A program made the position numbers and the translations under genes. The notes below the pieces were generated by a model, which saw only the letters and a program-made list of their open reading frames with translations, made no database searches and was not told the origin of the DNA. DNA of 64,000 bases from Microbaculum marinum (lineage in GTDB: Bacteria > Pseudomonadota > Alphaproteobacteria > Rhizobiales > Tepidamorphaceae): NCBI RefSeq assembly GCF_042646165.1, contig NZ_JBHRTC010000009.1; one strand, given 5' to 3'. The stretch's first letter is position 1; each line of letters starts with the position of its first letter. Positions 63,161 through 64,000 of this stretch are shown piece by piece.

Positions 63161-64000
63161 ATGCCCGACCGTACTGCCCTACACGAAAAGCGCGGCATCG
63201 ATCGCATCGAGGATCCGCTGCTCAACAAGGATACGGCGTTCACCGAGGCGGAGCGCCGGAAATGGGGCCTGCTCGGCCTGCTGCCCCCGCATATCGACAC
63301 CCTCGAGGAACAGGCCGAGCGCGCCTACGACGCATTCAGCGTCAAGGACAGCCTGCTGGAGAAGCACATCTTTCTGCGCCAGTTGCAGGACGAGAACGAG
63401 ACGCTGTTCTACCGGCTGCTGCTCGACCACGTCGAGGAGATGATGCCGATCGTCTACACGCCGGTGGTGGGACAGGCCTGTCAGGAATTCAGCCACATCT
63501 ATCGCCGGCCGCGCGGGATCTTCCTCGCCTATCCGCACCGCGACATCCTCGACGACATCCTGGCTGAGGTCGAGCGCGACATCGACGTGATCGTCGTCAC
63601 GGACGGCGAGCGGATTCTCGGCCTCGGCGATCAGGGCGCCGGCGGCATGGGCATACCGATCGGCAAGTTGTCGCTGTATTCGCTGTGCGGGGGAATTCAC
63701 CCAACCCAGACGCTGCCGGTTCTTCTGGATCTGGGCACCAACAACAAGGAGCGCCTGGAGGATCCGCGTTACATCGGATGGCGGCACGAGCGCATCAAGG
63801 GCGAGGAATACGACGCGTTTATCGATGCCTTCGTGACGGCGGTGAAGAAGCGCTTTCCGGATGTCCTGTTGCAGTGGGAGGACTTCGCCTCGGTCGACGC
63901 CGAGCGCATCCTTGCGAAGTACCGCAACAGCCTGTGCACCTTCAACGACGATATCCAGGGCACGGCCGCGGTGACGACGGGAACGATTCTTGCTGCTATC
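63161..64000 (+). CDS. NAD-dependent malic enzyme, 3'-truncated by the window edge
   Basis: Oxidative decarboxylation of malate to pyruvate. 280 codons are seen with no stop, and the frame runs off the end. Signatures are YTPVVGQACQEFSHIYRRPRG, VTDGERILGLGDQGAGGMGIPIGKL (with a catalytic Lys) and FNDDIQGTAAVTTGT at the cut. About half of the usual protein of about 540 residues is present. This is the single-domain long SfcA/MaeA type rather than a phosphotransacetylase fusion as far as visible. Gene order does not link it to the upstream island. Confidence 0.94.
   Translation, partial: MPDRTALHEKRGIDRIEDPLLNKDTAFTEAERRKWGLLGLLPPHIDTLEEQAERAYDAFSVKDSLLEKHIFLRQLQDENETLFYRLLLDHVEEMMPIVYTPVVGQACQEFSHIYRRPRGIFLAYPHRDILDDILAEVERDIDVIVVTDGERILGLGDQGAGGMGIPIGKLSLYSLCGGIHPTQTLPVLLDLGTNNKERLEDPRYIGWRHERIKGEEYDAFIDAFVTAVKKRFPDVLLQWEDFASVDAERILAKYRNSLCTFNDDIQGTAAVTTGTILAAI

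Overview
The window is about 64 kb of GC-rich chromosome from an alphaproteobacterium, most likely of the Rhizobiales/Hyphomicrobiales. The gene orders support this from memory of such genomes: glyA-nrdR-ribD-ribC-ribH-nusB-thiL, bamE next to a cytochrome bc1 chaperone gene and plsX-fabH-ihfA-merR, rplM-rpsI-argC, and hom-glpX-recJ. No rRNA, CRISPR array, integrase or transposase was recognised. One tRNA, tRNA-Pro(GGG), is present.

Layout. Positions 1-14064 are housekeeping: a 5'-truncated glyA, nrdR, riboflavin synthesis, nusB, thiL, an MFS transporter, a K+-independent H+-pyrophosphatase (hppA) with a clear terminator, bamE, the bc1 chaperone, a DUF177 gene, plsX, fabH, ihfA and a MerR regulator. 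Positions 14073-17693 hold two tandem paralogous Hint-domain proteins and a 72-residue unknown, placed between merR and tRNA-Pro. Positions 18028-28243 form an exopolysaccharide locus: methyltransferase, Wzy/ligase-type protein, initiating sugar-phosphate transferase, GT4, Wza-like lipoprotein, a Wzc/GumC-like protein with a decayed P-loop, a FemAB/CelD-type acyltransferase and a polysaccharide deacetylase. Positions 28250-45149 are core genes again (ctaA, metY, rplM-rpsI-argC, phaC, an aminotransferase, hom, glpX, recJ). GlpX there carries a histone-H1-like Lys/Ala tail of about 103 residues.

Positions 45161-50857 hold the most unusual locus. It is a compact minus-strand operon whose order of transcription is a TPR protein fused to a degenerate LpxL-like acyltransferase domain, a radical SAM protein with a C-terminal cysteine cluster, a SAM methyltransferase and a cytochrome P450. 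It looks like a small biosynthetic pathway that I cannot match to a known product.

Positions 51359-63108 look like a sugar-acid (possibly tetronate-like) catabolic island: an OtnC-type class II aldolase/decarboxylase, a split transketolase whose two halves are separated by a gene for a secreted protein, an SDR, an IlvD/Edd dehydratase, a complete carbohydrate ABC transporter behind a LacI-type operator, and an LtnD-like dehydrogenase. A 16-bp perfect palindrome lies between the divergent SDR and dehydratase genes. The window ends inside an NAD-dependent malic enzyme gene.

All calls come from reading the sequence and the translated proteins. No database search or structure prediction was run.
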